Assembly (NCBI GenBank): GCA_033344735.1
Contig: JAWPMW010000001.1
Location: 558,001 to 622,000, forward strand
Origin: Gammaproteobacteria bacterium
Lineage (GTDB): Bacteria; Pseudomonadota; Gammaproteobacteria; UBA4575
Direction: 5' to 3'
Length of the DNA: 64,000 nucleotides
Part shown: positions 43,505 to 53,021 of the stretch, in pieces
Layout of the letters: every line of letters begins with the position of its first letter
Numbering within the stretch: position 1 is the stretch's first letter
Notes under the pieces: model-generated
Database searches by the model: none
Seen by the model: only the letters and a program-made list of their open reading frames with translations
Told to the model about the DNA's origin: nothing
Position numbers and translations under genes: made by a program

Positions 43505-43681
43505 AAAATAATTTTATTAAATGAAGAGTCTCATATTGCTAATCTAGATAAGATGGTGCTGATAATTAGCTAGCATTCAAATATTTTGATGTTTAGGCCA
43601 TAAAATATTTAAGTGTTTGCTAATATTAATGGAATGGGGCATTAGTTTTATGTAATGCCCTGAATGCATCTCCATCTTTTT

Positions 43682-44014
43682 TTATGTAAGACTGTCAATT
43701 TTTGCTTTTGGCGCATTCGTTTTAACGCTTTTTATACCATTGTCTCTAGCTCGTGTTGTATTGTACATCTCAGATGTGCCAACCACTTGACCATTAAGTG
43801 CTTTGAGACAAAACATGTGTTTTCCATTGCGGGAAGTCTTAGATTCAAATTGTTTTAGTGTTTTAGCATTTTTTTGTACTGATGCAATACCATTATTACA
43901 TCCCGCTCGACTCTTATATCCTTGACTAGCAAGGATGATACCGCCATTGCTGGCTTTTAAGCGAAATCGAAAATTTCCTTTCTTATCTTTAAATATTTCA
44001 AATTTACCGGCCAT
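43682..44014 (-). CDS. yegP: YegP-like protein (DUF1508, two repeats)
   Basis: A 110-residue protein of two DUF1508 repeats: FEIFKDKKGNFRFRLKASNG then FESKTSRNGKHMFCLKALNG, each followed by an NGI-x-SV-x-x-NA segment. This is the small UPF0339 fold found in E. coli YegP; function unknown. AGGAGGTGACG precedes the ATG. Confidence 0.88.
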   Translation of the reverse strand: MAGKFEIFKDKKGNFRFRLKASNGGIILASQGYKSRAGCNNGIASVQKNAKTLKQFESKTSRNGKHMFCLKALNGQVVGTSEMYNTTRARDNGIKSVKTNAPKAKIDSLT

Positions 44015-44236
44015 TCGTCACCTCCTGAAATTTAATTTATTGTCGAGTGTGTACTAAATATAAATATGAAGAGAATGTCAAATGAATAGAAGAATTTATG
44101 GTGTGAATACCAGAATTAGTGTAGCGATAATTGAATTATTAACGAAGTTAAGCTTATGTTTCAAAGATCTTAGGAGATTGGATCACTTTCTACTGATGAG
44201 AATTAAGGCAGGAGATATAGTTGATTGCGTATTAAT

Positions 44237-44277
44237 AAAGAAGGAACACTTTGCTTGAAACAAAGTGTCCCTTCTTT
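44237..44277. terminator. Intrinsic terminator after the aminotransferase gene
   Basis: A 17-bp stem with one mismatch (44237-44253 and 44261-44277) and a seven-base loop, directly beyond the stop of the minus-strand gene at 44302; TTTATTAATA follows on that strand. Confidence 0.75.
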
Positions 44278-44301
44278 AACTTTATTAGAAATTTAACTAA
44301 C

Positions 44302-45672
44302 TTATCTTCCGTATACGTCAATTCCAGGAAGTGGACGATGGTACTGAACAACTTCTGCATATTTCTTAGATGCTGCAGCAATGCCTTTTGCGCAATCGGC
44401 TGGAACGCCTGCTTCTTCAACTGCATGTAAAAATGCAATGGAAGCCATTAATGCATGTTGAGGTTGAATGCCTCCTGTTGCGCATAGGCGCCAACCCATA
44501 TCTGGATAACCAGGTATTGCAGCTGCTTCTACCGCATGTTTAAAGTACATAATGCTTAGTACTTCCATGATTTTCTGCTCACCATATCCTTCTGGTGCTT
44601 TAATAGCAGTGACAGCATTTGAGGCTAAGCTCTTATCTTTTGTTACTAAGTCAAAGCCAGCTGAAAGTACTGCAGCACGGTAGATCTCAGAACATTCTTT
44701 ATGACGTTCACATACGCGATCAATGCCTTCAATGGCTATGCTATCTAAAGCCACTGCGAATTGTGCATAGTTACTTGGTGTTTCAATGTGAAGACCATGG
44801 GTGTCCATCGCTTCAATGATCTTGCCAAGGTTCAAGTAGTGCTGTGATTTTGCTTGTCCTGCTTCTTGCAATTGTTTCTCAGACTCTTGAATCTTAGCCA
44901 CAGCTTTAGGGCTTAAGGTAATCATGCCGATACCGGGAGTACCCATAATGCCTTTTTGGCTGCAACCCACGAGCATATCGATACCCATGTCCTTCATAGA
45001 AACTGGCATGCTGCCAATAGAAGAGATTCCATCAATAACAAGAAGTGCAGGGTGGTTAAGTTCATCCAACATATCGCGAAGTTTCTTAGGATGAATTGTG
45101 ACGCCAGCGGCTGTCTCATTTTGAGGTGCCATCACCATCTTGATATTATGGTCTGCGTCTTTCTCTAATATTTCTCTGGCTTTTGCATAGGGTAAATCAT
45201 CCCCTAGGTCACACTGTAAGCGAATAGCTTTTCTTCCAATATTTTCTACGCAATTGCCCATGGCCATACTGAACCAGCCAATTTCCATCGTCAGCGCGAC
45301 AGGTGTATCTGAATCCTTTTCATCTGGCGTACGACATGACCCAGCCGCTGCTTCGGTAGCTGACGTACCAGAGCCAGTGAAGAAAATAGATCGACCGCCT
45401 TCTTGCATGCCCACCATCTTTCCATATTCTTCACGTACTGAAGCAAAGAATTTGGCAACGCCTGGACCACGCATTCCTCTGGTTTGATTTGAAGAGAATT
45501 GGGTTACCAATTCAGATCCAAACGCGGGTCCTGGTGTCACATTGATAATTTTATTATGTGGCGACCAGACATATGACTTATCGTTAATAAAGTCGACATC
45601 AGAATCTTCCATTTGCTTTGTTTCGATAAGACGCCTAAGACCAGAAAGTGGGGAGATTAATTCATTCGTCAT
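44302..45672 (-). CDS. Class V aminotransferase (alanine/serine-glyoxylate type)
   Basis: A 456-residue PLP enzyme. The Lys in LVGCSQKGIMGTPG is the Schiff-base site; VTPGPAFGSELVTQFSS, FFTGSGTSATEAA and LLVIDGISSIGSMPVSMKDMGID are the usual class V landmarks. It is about 50-60 residues longer than standard alanine-glyoxylate enzymes. The reaction is probably amino transfer between alanine or serine and glyoxylate, or 2-aminoethylphosphonate-like donors. It is a single gene. A glyoxylate role would fit the C1 theme, but this is inference. Confidence 0.8.
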   Translation of the reverse strand: MTNELISPLSGLRRLIETKQMEDSDVDFINDKSYVWSPHNKIINVTPGPAFGSELVTQFSSNQTRGMRGPGVAKFFASVREEYGKMVGMQEGGRSIFFTGSGTSATEAAAGSCRTPDEKDSDTPVALTMEIGWFSMAMGNCVENIGRKAIRLQCDLGDDLPYAKAREILEKDADHNIKMVMAPQNETAAGVTIHPKKLRDMLDELNHPALLVIDGISSIGSMPVSMKDMGIDMLVGCSQKGIMGTPGIGMITLSPKAVAKIQESEKQLQEAGQAKSQHYLNLGKIIEAMDTHGLHIETPSNYAQFAVALDSIAIEGIDRVCERHKECSEIYRAAVLSAGFDLVTKDKSLASNAVTAIKAPEGYGEQKIMEVLSIMYFKHAVEAAAIPGYPDMGWRLCATGGIQPQHALMASIAFLHAVEEAGVPADCAKGIAAASKKYAEVVQYHRPLPGIDVYGR

Positions 45673-46202
45673 TTGCTTATATCCCTATGTATATACATGT
45701 TTACAGTGCTGATAATTAATAAAAAGCTCAAGATAAACAAACCAGAGAGCAGCCAATCTATTTGGAATCCTATTATGAATAAGGTTGGCTAATGGTGCGT
45801 TGTCTTCTGAAGTGTTCTTTTAATACGGCCTTTTTTCTTAACCCGCGATGTTATCACAATCCCTTCCAGAGAAAAGGTAGACAGCTCAACAACAAGGTAA
45901 ACATAACTAGCTGTTTGTAATGTATTAGTTAAGTGAGGATTGGCAAGAATTTTATGCCCCTATATGTATTCTTAATATATTATTCAGTAGAGTCGTTAGA
46001 ATAAGTAATATAAATATTTAATCCAAAATTGTTTTTTTGAATAAAATTTGATGCTCCCACTTTAAACTTATCGGCTTTAGTGCTTATTAATTTGTAAATG
46101 CCTTATTTGAGACAATTGATATTGGTTCTATATAGTCTGTTTTATCAAATAAAGGGATATAAAAATAATTTACTTGATTAGTACATAATCATATTCTAAT
46201 AT

Positions 46203-46219
46203 TGCACATATCTTGTGCA
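46203..46219. promoter_or_regulatory. Inverted repeat TGCACA-N5-TGTGCA, candidate enhancer
   Basis: Perfect 6-bp arms about 115 bp behind the predicted sigma-54 start. It differs from the GAAAC sites of the sulfone cluster, so a different activator is likely. Confidence 0.45.
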
Positions 46220-46299
46220 TCCTTACTAAATCAGTGCTACTACAAAGCCTTTGCATAGACAGTAGTATGTAACTCATTGATAAATAGATAGTAATTATG

Positions 46300-46315
46300 T
46301 GGCATAACGATTGCA
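46300..46315 (+). promoter_or_regulatory. Sigma-54 promoter
   Basis: TGGCATAACGATTGCA matches TGGCACRNNNNTTGCW except one base; the expected start is about 35 bp before the ATG at 46361. Confidence 0.75.
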
Positions 46316-46360
46316 AATTGGTTGTAACGTTTACAATCATCTATATACATTGGGGAAACA

Positions 46361-46633
46361 ATGAATTTATTCATATCAAGCATCTCGGTTACAGCACTTT
46401 TAGCCACAACATCAGGTGCTTACATCAAGGATCATTCTGTAGATGAGCGTCCCATCAGTGAGTATTGTGCAATGGCCACTAAAGGCTATGAACTAGTAAA
46501 TATTGAATCTCAAGCACTTATTGATCAAAACACGCTTCCCGCGCCATTTCATACTCAGCCAATTGCCAACTACCGATTGGTTCCCGGTAATGATTGGCCT
46601 GAAGATTGTGAAATATATTTCGCATCAAATTAA
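46361..46633 (+). CDS. Small exported protein, sigma-54 controlled
   Basis: A 90-residue protein after GGGGAAACA. A hydrophobic start (about 3-18, cleavage near SGA-Y) suggests export. The mature part has two Cys (EYCAMA and EDCEIYF) that could pair. I do not recognise it. It lies 26 bp before the Met-rich repeat protein; the two form one sigma-54 operon. Confidence 0.6.
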   Translation: MNLFISSISVTALLATTSGAYIKDHSVDERPISEYCAMATKGYELVNIESQALIDQNTLPAPFHTQPIANYRLVPGNDWPEDCEIYFASN

Positions 46634-46659
46634 CAATTTAATTATTTAGGAAACTTACA

Positions 46660-47208
46660 ATGAAATTATCAATTTACACATTATTAACACTTTTAATATT
46701 AGGAATATTCAGCATCACGCCACTCTTTGCTGAGAGTAATGAAGATTTGGAAGATTATATCGCGGAATGTTCTGCGCCAAAGGCATTTTATGACCCAGCA
46801 GTGATGGCTGAAACTATGGCAGACCCAGCAAAATTCATGAGCTTCATTACAGAAATGAATAATCCTGCAACTGCTAAAGCGATCGCAGAATGTATGGCAC
46901 ATCCAGAGCAATGGGCAAGTGTGATGGCAAGTATGACTGACTATAACAAGTATTCGCAAGCAATGATGCCATTCATGAATCCACAAATGTACATGAACTG
47001 GATGGCAGCATCGATGAATCCTCAGACATATACACCATTTATGTCATTCATGAATCCTGCTTACTACACTCAGTGGATAACAACAATGATGGACACAACT
47101 AACTATGAGTCAATAATTAGCATGATGAATTCAACTGAATACACAAAGGCATTTGAATCATTTTATAAAATGCCAGTTGTTGCTCAAGCAAATATAGTGC
47201 AAAAATAA
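46660..47208 (+). CDS. Exported methionine-rich 13-residue repeat protein
   Basis: A 182-residue protein: signal peptide (hydrophobic 7-22, cleaved at FAES), a short linker with Cys37, then about nine tandem repeats of 12-14 residues from about 53 to 168. Each begins with Met and then often (N/D/H)P and an aromatic: MADPAKF, MNNPATA, MAHPEQW, MTDYNKY, MNPQMYM, MNPQTYT, MNPAYYT, MDTTNYE, MNSTEYT. Function unknown; the Met and aromatic pattern could bind a membrane, a hydrophobic polymer or copper. AGGAAAC precedes the ATG and a terminator follows. Confidence 0.65.
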   Translation: MKLSIYTLLTLLILGIFSITPLFAESNEDLEDYIAECSAPKAFYDPAVMAETMADPAKFMSFITEMNNPATAKAIAECMAHPEQWASVMASMTDYNKYSQAMMPFMNPQMYMNWMAASMNPQTYTPFMSFMNPAYYTQWITTMMDTTNYESIISMMNSTEYTKAFESFYKMPVVAQANIVQK

Positions 47209-47235
47209 ATTTCTTATAGAAAGAGAGATTATCTT

Positions 47236-47264
47236 AAGCCCCAAACACAAATTGGGGCTTTTTT
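47236..47264 (+). terminator. Intrinsic terminator
   Basis: Stem AAGCCCCAA/TTGGGGCTT then TTTT, 27 nt after the repeat-protein gene. Confidence 0.92.
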
Positions 47265-47324
47265 ATGTATGCAGTAATGAAACATCTGTTATAAAATTCT
47301 AATCATTGAACTAATTTTTTATAG

Positions 47325-47987
47325 ATGAACAATAATCCTTTAATAATTAATTATTTTACAGACATTTTATGTGTGTGGGCTTGGATTGCAGAAAGAAGAC
47401 TAGAAGAATTAAATATACATTTCGGTAGTAAAATTAAAATCAGTCATCGGTATATTGATCTTTTTGGTGATACTGATTCTCGCATACAAGATCAATGGGC
47501 TGAAAAAGGGTTGCACAAAGGATTTGGTGCGCATGTTATGCAGGCAGCAGCTCCTTATGAAACAGCTCCAGTAAATGCAGATGTTTGGAGTAAAGTATGT
47601 CCAACAACATCTGCTACTGCGCATATGATTATTAAAGCAGTAGAGTTAACTTATGGATATCAATCAGCCGTTAAGTTTGCAAAAGTATTACGGGAATCTT
47701 TCTTTATAAATGCAATAGACATAAGTAATTTGCAATCGCTTTTTACTTTACTTGAAAAACAAAAATTTGATGTTAACCAAATTGATCCTGTATTAAATAA
47801 TGGCAAAGCACTTGCAGCATTGATGAATGATTATCAAAAAGCGAATGACTATGGAATTAAAGGGAGTCCATCTTTTGTGCTTAATGATGGTCGGCAGAAT
47901 CTATTTGGGAATATTGGGTATAAGGTGCTAAAGGCAAATATTGAAGAGTTGCTTGCAAAATCAACAAATGAAGCGAGTTGGTGTTAA
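47325..47987 (+). CDS. DsbA-family thioredoxin-fold protein (2-hydroxychromene-2-carboxylate isomerase-like)
   Basis: A 220-residue cytoplasmic protein. It starts like a DsbA-family domain, INYFTDILCVWAWIAERRL, but the active-site position is C-V-W-A, lacking the second Cys. A helical insertion (about 60-150) and the cis-Pro region GIKGSPSFVLNDGRQNLFGN (about 175-194) complete the fold. Such proteins act as glutathione-linked isomerases or oxidoreductases. It converges on tesA and is not obviously in an operon. Confidence 0.75.
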   Translation: MNNNPLIINYFTDILCVWAWIAERRLEELNIHFGSKIKISHRYIDLFGDTDSRIQDQWAEKGLHKGFGAHVMQAAAPYETAPVNADVWSKVCPTTSATAHMIIKAVELTYGYQSAVKFAKVLRESFFINAIDISNLQSLFTLLEKQKFDVNQIDPVLNNGKALAALMNDYQKANDYGIKGSPSFVLNDGRQNLFGNIGYKVLKANIEELLAKSTNEASWC

Positions 47988-47995
47988 ATATAATG

Positions 47996-48637
47996 CTAAT
48001 TTGCTTTTAACATAGTCAAGACTGTTTGCAATTTATCCCAAATATTTTCAAGAATTTTAGGTTGTGCCTCTGCAGTTGGATGTAGCCCATCGGCTTGAAA
48101 ATACTTTTCTTGTAGTGCTATCCCCTCCAGCATGAAGGGCACATAAAGAATGTTGCTATTTTCTGCCACATCAGAGAATACCTGATGGAATGCTTGTGTG
48201 TATTTTTCTCCATAATTTGGAGGCAATTTAATTCCTAGTAATAAAGATGTCCCAGTTGTGCTGCATTTGGTTACCATTTTGTCCAAATTATTTTTCATTA
48301 ATGTAAGTGATTGGCCACGAAGGCCGTCGTTGGCTCCCAGCGCAATAATGCACAGTACAGGTTGATGTTGCCTGATTAATCTTTCCAGTCTTGCCAATCC
48401 TCCTGAAGTAGTGTCACCGCTGATAGAGGCATTTATGACATTCCACATTGAATTATCATTATTTAATCTGGTGCGTAATAAATTTACCCATCCTTGCTCT
48501 ATCTCTATGCCATAGGCTGCACTTAAACTATCACCTAGAATAATGATGGTATTTTCTAGGGATGAGCTCTTGCTAATATTGTCGGCGTGAGAGACATTGA
48601 GCATCACTATATAAATTATAAATAATCGGAGATACAT
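47996..48637 (-). CDS. tesA: SGNH arylesterase/thioesterase I
   Basis: A 213-residue periplasmic esterase with a signal peptide (hydrophobic 2-15, cleaved near SHA). SGNH blocks: ILGDSLSAAYG (nucleophile Ser), ISGDTTSGGL (Gly), IALGANDGLRG (Asn) and DGLHPTAEAQP (Asp and His). It is divergent from ybbA with a 19-bp gap, as in E. coli. Confidence 0.92.
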   Translation of the reverse strand: MYLRLFIIYIVMLNVSHADNISKSSSLENTIIILGDSLSAAYGIEIEQGWVNLLRTRLNNDNSMWNVINASISGDTTSGGLARLERLIRQHQPVLCIIALGANDGLRGQSLTLMKNNLDKMVTKCSTTGTSLLLGIKLPPNYGEKYTQAFHQVFSDVAENSNILYVPFMLEGIALQEKYFQADGLHPTAEAQPKILENIWDKLQTVLTMLKAN

Positions 48638-48656
48638 TATTTCTAGGTCACCTATA

Positions 48657-49316
48657 TTGAGCTGTTCTCAAGTGAGTAAAGTTGTACCTACTCAAGAGAG
48701 TTCTATTTCTATTCTTGAGAAGATTGATTTCCATGTAAGTGAATCAGAATCGGTTGCTGTCATTGGCCAATCTGGTTCGGGTAAAACGACATTATTAAGC
48801 ATGTTAGCAGGTCTTGATACTCCGACAACAGGCAGTGTGAATTTGTTCAATCATTCATTGGAAAAATTAACAGAGGATCAGCGGGCTGAATTACGTAATC
48901 AATATATTGGGTTTGTATTTCAGGCTTTTCACCTGCTTCCAGGTTTTACTGCATTGGAAAATATCATGCTACCGCTAGAAATAAATAACAATAAAGATGC
49001 CAAGGCGATTGCATTATCTCTGCTAGATAGAGTAGGAATGAATCATCGGGCTAATCATTTTCCAACGACATTATCAGGGGGAGAACAACAACGTGTTGCA
49101 ATTGCAAGAGCATTCGCAACTACTCCACCTATATTACTTGCAGATGAGCCTACAGGTAACTTAGATGCAAATACAGGCAGCAGAATAATTGACTTGCTGT
49201 TTGAGCTAAACCAAGAAAAAGGAACTGCATTAGTGCTAGTGACACATGATTCTTCTCTGACAATTAAATGCAATAGCGTCTATTGCTTAGAGAATGGCCG
49301 AATATCAAAAAAATAA
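48657..49316 (+). CDS. ybbA: ABC transporter ATPase
   Basis: A 219-residue LolD/MacB-type ATPase: Walker A GQSGSGKT, Q-loop VFQAFHLLPGF, signature LSGGEQQR, Walker B ILLADEPTGNLD and switch His in VTHDS. The TTG start at 48657 lies on the divergent spacer with tesA. It energises the YbbP permease, probably for lipids or lipoproteins; the exact substrate is unknown. Confidence 0.92.
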   Translation: MSCSQVSKVVPTQESSISILEKIDFHVSESESVAVIGQSGSGKTTLLSMLAGLDTPTTGSVNLFNHSLEKLTEDQRAELRNQYIGFVFQAFHLLPGFTALENIMLPLEINNNKDAKAIALSLLDRVGMNHRANHFPTTLSGGEQQRVAIARAFATTPPILLADEPTGNLDANTGSRIIDLLFELNQEKGTALVLVTHDSSLTIKCNSVYCLENGRISKK

Positions 49317-51810
49317 TATGTTTAAATTTTATTATAAATTTCTAACCAGGTTGCTTAGGCAGGGGGCAATGCGACTATTCTGTGTTGCTGTAGCGCTTGC
49401 CTGTGCAGTGACATTCAGTATTACATTGCTAGGTGATCGTCTAGAGCAATTATTTGATGCACAATCTAAAGAAGTTCTTGCTGCAGACATAGTGCTGCAA
49501 TCATCAACTGAAATAAATTCACAACAAGAAAATATTATTGATCAATTTGAATTAAGACATGCTAGAACTTTAACATTCCAGACTATGGCGAATCCTGAAG
49601 ATGGAGAAGGATTTCTATTATCCAGCGTCAAAGCTGTCACAAATGGATATCCATTACTAGGGGAGTTACAAACAGCATATAAGCAGTTTGGAGTGCCTTC
49701 TGGAACTCAAGATATTCCAATGGTTGGTCAAGTTTGGGTGGAGGACCGCATACTAAATGAATTGAATTTACAGTTAAGTCAGTTCATAAATATTGGTGAA
49801 GCATCTTTAAAAATTACTCGTGTTTTAGTATATGAGCCAGACCGAGGAAATAGTTTTTATAGTTTTACACCTCGTATTATGATGAATTGGAGTGACGTAG
49901 ACGCAACTAAAGTTGTGAAACCTGGTAGTAGAGTAAAATATCGATATTTGTTTGCTGGTAATCAAGATAAGTTATTTGATTTAAAAAGTAAGCTATCGGA
50001 AACGTTGCAACTCAACCAACAATTTGTCTCTGTTGATCAAGCAAATCAAACTTTAACCAATACTCTAGAAAGAGCTTATCGTTTTTTAAACATTACTGCA
50101 TTAATTGCAATCTTATTAGGCGCTATTGCAGCAGCATTGGTAAGCTTTCAATACGCAAATGAAATGACTTATCAATATGCATTGTTACGGTGTTTGGGTA
50201 TGCAGGGAAAGCATATGGTTGGTGCAGTTACTTTTCCTATTATTGTATTCTTTTTATTGGCTATCATTATTGGGTTTGTTGTTGGTGGAGGAGCTCATCT
50301 TATTATTCTTAGAGCTCTAGGCAATTTAGTACCAGAAACCTTGCCTGGCCCTTCGATAAAGCCATTTATATTGAGTGCGCTGACAGCATTAATCGTAGTC
50401 GTTAGTTTTGCTTGTCCATTTATATATAACTTATTAAAAACAGCACCAAAATTATTATTAAATCGAATGGAAGTCCAAAGACAACCGATAGGAATTACAT
50501 TGGCATCTATGCTTTTGGGCTTGTCTTGTTTAATCTATCTTGGAACAAGAGATGCACTAATTAGTATTTATATACTTGCAGTATTATTGGTATTTGTTTT
50601 GATAGCGTACATCGTAACCAGGTATTTTATTAGTTGGTATGGAGTGCTCGTTCAAAAGAAATTTATTTCAATGAATTTGACTGCACGGAGTTTAAAAGCA
50701 AATAAATATATGGTTGTCATTCAGGTGATAGCAATTGCATTGACAATTTTTTCTCTAGCCATTATTTCAACAATCAGAGATGACTTGGTGAGTTCTTGGC
50801 AATCAAAAATCCCAGATAATGCCCCAAATATATTTGCTATTAATCTATTTGATCATGACAGAAAAAAATTCTTAAGTGAATTAACTAGGCTTGATATCGA
50901 TAGCAGTGATCTATATCCCATAGTAAGAGGTCGTTTAAGCGCTATTAATGATAATGAGATACGCCAATATGTTAGTAAAGATGATAGTCGAGGTGATGAG
51001 GCTTTAGACAGAGACCTGGCACTTACCTGGGCTAATGAGCTTCCAAAAGAGAATGAAATTTTACAGGGTATTTGGCATTCAGCTAATTCTGGAGAATATA
51101 AAAGTGGTGTATCTGTTGAAGAGGGAATCGCAGATAATCTCGATATTAAGTTGGGCGACAAACTTAGCTTCACTGTTGAATCTGAAGTATTCTCAGCTGT
51201 TGTTACCAGTATTAGAACAGTAGAGTGGGAATCATTTTCACCAAATTTCTATATGATATTTTCAGATGGTGTGCTTGATGACTATGCAACTACCTATATA
51301 ACTAGTTTTCACATAGGTAATGAGCAACGTTCTAATCTTGCCGACTTTGTTAAAAAATTTCCTAGTGCTACATTCTTTGATGTGGAATTTTTATTGACAC
51401 GAGTGCGAGGTATTGCTGAAAAAATAAGTTACGCTGTAGAGGCAGTTTTATATTTTGCAATATTATCTAGTATTCTAGTATTCATCTCTATAGAAATGAT
51501 TCTGAGAAAATATAGAATATATAGCGCAGCTATATTTAAGGCATTAGGCGCCAATACAAAATTAATTCATAAAGTCTTCCGCTCTGAATTTATATTAATT
51601 GGAGTCATTGCTGGGTCTACAGCTTATTTATTAAATGTGATTATCAGTTATGTAATTGCAAATTATATTATTGAAGGTCAATTTATATTTAATATAAAAA
51701 CAACAATCTTATGCTTAGTTATAACACCAATACTTGTATTGGCGGCAGGTTATATATCAGTGAGGCGAACAAAGAATGTATCTGTCAAAAAATTGCTAAT
51801 ACTTAACTAG
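49294..51810 (+). CDS. ybbP: ABC transporter permease, FtsX/MacB type
   Basis: An 838-residue membrane protein with the YbbP plan: one helix near 25-45, a large periplasmic domain (about 50-255), helices at about 260-450, a second periplasmic domain (about 500-700) and three helices at the end. It contains two FtsX-type units. It overlaps ybbA; either ATG 49294 or 49318 may be used. It forms a transporter with YbbA. Confidence 0.9.
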   Translation: MAEYQKNNMFKFYYKFLTRLLRQGAMRLFCVAVALACAVTFSITLLGDRLEQLFDAQSKEVLAADIVLQSSTEINSQQENIIDQFELRHARTLTFQTMANPEDGEGFLLSSVKAVTNGYPLLGELQTAYKQFGVPSGTQDIPMVGQVWVEDRILNELNLQLSQFINIGEASLKITRVLVYEPDRGNSFYSFTPRIMMNWSDVDATKVVKPGSRVKYRYLFAGNQDKLFDLKSKLSETLQLNQQFVSVDQANQTLTNTLERAYRFLNITALIAILLGAIAAALVSFQYANEMTYQYALLRCLGMQGKHMVGAVTFPIIVFFLLAIIIGFVVGGGAHLIILRALGNLVPETLPGPSIKPFILSALTALIVVVSFACPFIYNLLKTAPKLLLNRMEVQRQPIGITLASMLLGLSCLIYLGTRDALISIYILAVLLVFVLIAYIVTRYFISWYGVLVQKKFISMNLTARSLKANKYMVVIQVIAIALTIFSLAIISTIRDDLVSSWQSKIPDNAPNIFAINLFDHDRKKFLSELTRLDIDSSDLYPIVRGRLSAINDNEIRQYVSKDDSRGDEALDRDLALTWANELPKENEILQGIWHSANSGEYKSGVSVEEGIADNLDIKLGDKLSFTVESEVFSAVVTSIRTVEWESFSPNFYMIFSDGVLDDYATTYITSFHIGNEQRSNLADFVKKFPSATFFDVEFLLTRVRGIAEKISYAVEAVLYFAILSSILVFISIEMILRKYRIYSAAIFKALGANTKLIHKVFRSEFILIGVIAGSTAYLLNVIISYVIANYIIEGQFIFNIKTTILCLVITPILVLAAGYISVRRTKNVSVKKLLILN

Positions 51811-51872
51811 AATTAATATAATTGATAGAACCTACAATTTTATATAGTCCACGAAATTATATGTAAATTAGT

Positions 51873-52205
51873 TTAAACTTTAATGCTAGGGTCAAATGGA
51901 TTTATATACTCTGATTCATATATATGTCGTTGTTCAAAATCAATTATTTCGCCTCTAACTAAGTTATTAATTATTTTAGGGTCATCCTCTAACTGACCTA
52001 AATACTTATCATCCTGAACTAGTAATATTTCAACCCATAATTTCTCTGTCAATACTTTTTTGGAATCAGTGTCTAACATTTTAAAAATTAATTTTACTTT
52101 ACTACCTTTCTCTAACTGGCGTTCTATAGCATCAGAATAATGGTCATTAACTGTGTCTCCATCTTGATATTCTAATCTATTAATTAATTCCCATCTCATA
52201 TTCAT
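51873..52205 (-). CDS. DUF2314-like protein
   Basis: A 110-residue soluble protein. The second half reads LWVEILLVQDDKYLGQLEDDPKIINNLVRGEIIDFEQRHI, the pattern of DUF2314 domains (W-V-x-I, G-x-L-x-x-DP-x-I, L-x-x-G, F-x-x-x-HI). Function unknown; the family often accompanies immunity-like proteins. It starts with adjacent Met codons. Single gene divergent from the cco operon. Confidence 0.6.
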   Translation of the reverse strand: MNMRWELINRLEYQDGDTVNDHYSDAIERQLEKGSKVKLIFKMLDTDSKKVLTEKLWVEILLVQDDKYLGQLEDDPKIINNLVRGEIIDFEQRHIYESEYINPFDPSIKV

Positions 52206-52293
52206 TGGTAGGACTCGGTATAGTCTTTTATCAATATTATAGTCAACGTGACCTCTCTATTTATAATAATTTGAATGTAAATGTAATTCTGAA

Positions 52294-52307
52294 TTGATGT
52301 ATGTCAG
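52294..52307 (+). promoter_or_regulatory. Degenerate FNR-like site before the cco operon
   Basis: TTGATGTATGTCAG matches the left half-site fully and the right one with two mismatches. ccoNOQP operons are classic FNR/ANR targets, which raises its chance of being real. Confidence 0.4.
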
Positions 52308-52316
52308 GTGAAAGAT

Positions 52317-52337
52317 GAAAGATAGCTGCTATCTTTC
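52317..52337. promoter_or_regulatory. Perfect hairpin/palindrome in the cco leader
   Basis: GAAAGATAG-CTG-CTATCTTTC, a 9-bp stem with a 3-base centre, about 70 bp before the first ATG. It could be an operator or an RNA hairpin; no U-run follows. Confidence 0.45.
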
Positions 52338-52404
52338 TCAATATATAACAACAATTTTGGCTTCAAATTAACCAGCACTGTCAGTAATCATAAATAGTCA
52401 TTGT

Positions 52405-53019
52405 ATGGATAAAGGATTTTCCCCATTATTATTATTGCGTTTGGTATTCACACCCACAGCTGTATTTAAAGTGCTGGCAAATACGCGTCCTGCACCTATG
52501 GCAGTCTTTTTAAAAATAGCTATTTGGTTTGGCATGTTACCTCCAGTTTTTGCTTATTTAGGTGCTACGGAACATGGTTGGAATCTGGGTACAATCGAAC
52601 CACTTTACTTTTCTAATGACACTTTATTGGGCATCAGTATTTCTTATTTTATTGCTCTATTGATTGGCTTTGTTAGCACAGCGATTGTGTCAAGATGGAT
52701 GGCAAGCACTTATGGAGCACGACGTTCATTTGGCATTCATCTTGCGATGATTTCAATTGTAGGTGCACCAATAGCAGTCGGTAGTGTTATTCACTTATAC
52801 CCAGATGTTTTTATCAATATTCTAGTTCTGGTTCCTACGATTCTCTGGAGTATGTACTTACTTTATAGAGGTTTACCAATTGTTCTTCGTACTTCGCCGG
52901 AGAGAGGTATGTTGATGGCCTCGTCACTAATAGGCTACTTCCTTGTTGCCTTCGTTAGTTTGTTAGGAATTACTGTTGTGTTATGGGGGTATGGATTTGG
53001 CCCCACGCTGGGGATATAA
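52405..53019 (+). CDS. Yip1-type membrane protein ahead of ccoN
   Basis: A 204-residue protein of about five helices (roughly 37-53, 77-98, 112-130, 138-155 and 168-190) with the Yip1 domain arrangement: an N-terminal [14 protein letters not shown] helix that lies before a P-rich membrane start. It ends 2 bp before the ccoN ATG and is the first gene of the oxidase operon. Its function is unknown; it may assist assembly or copper and heme loading of the oxidase. The usual assembly genes ccoGHIS are absent from the window. Confidence 0.7.
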   Translation: MDKGFSPLLLLRLVFTPTAVFKVLANTRPAPMAVFLKIAIWFGMLPPVFAYLGATEHGWNLGTIEPLYFSNDTLLGISISYFIALLIGFVSTAIVSRWMASTYGARRSFGIHLAMISIVGAPIAVGSVIHLYPDVFINILVLVPTILWSMYLLYRGLPIVLRTSPERGMLMASSLIGYFLVAFVSLLGITVVLWGYGFGPTLGI

Positions 53020-53021
53020 CT

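Larger units (their letters stand above)
45673..46360. other. Intergenic stretch of 688 nt
   Basis: No gene is visible. It holds the promoter of the aminotransferase (not identified), an inverted repeat at 46203-46219 and a sigma-54 promoter at 46300-46315. Confidence 0.55.
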
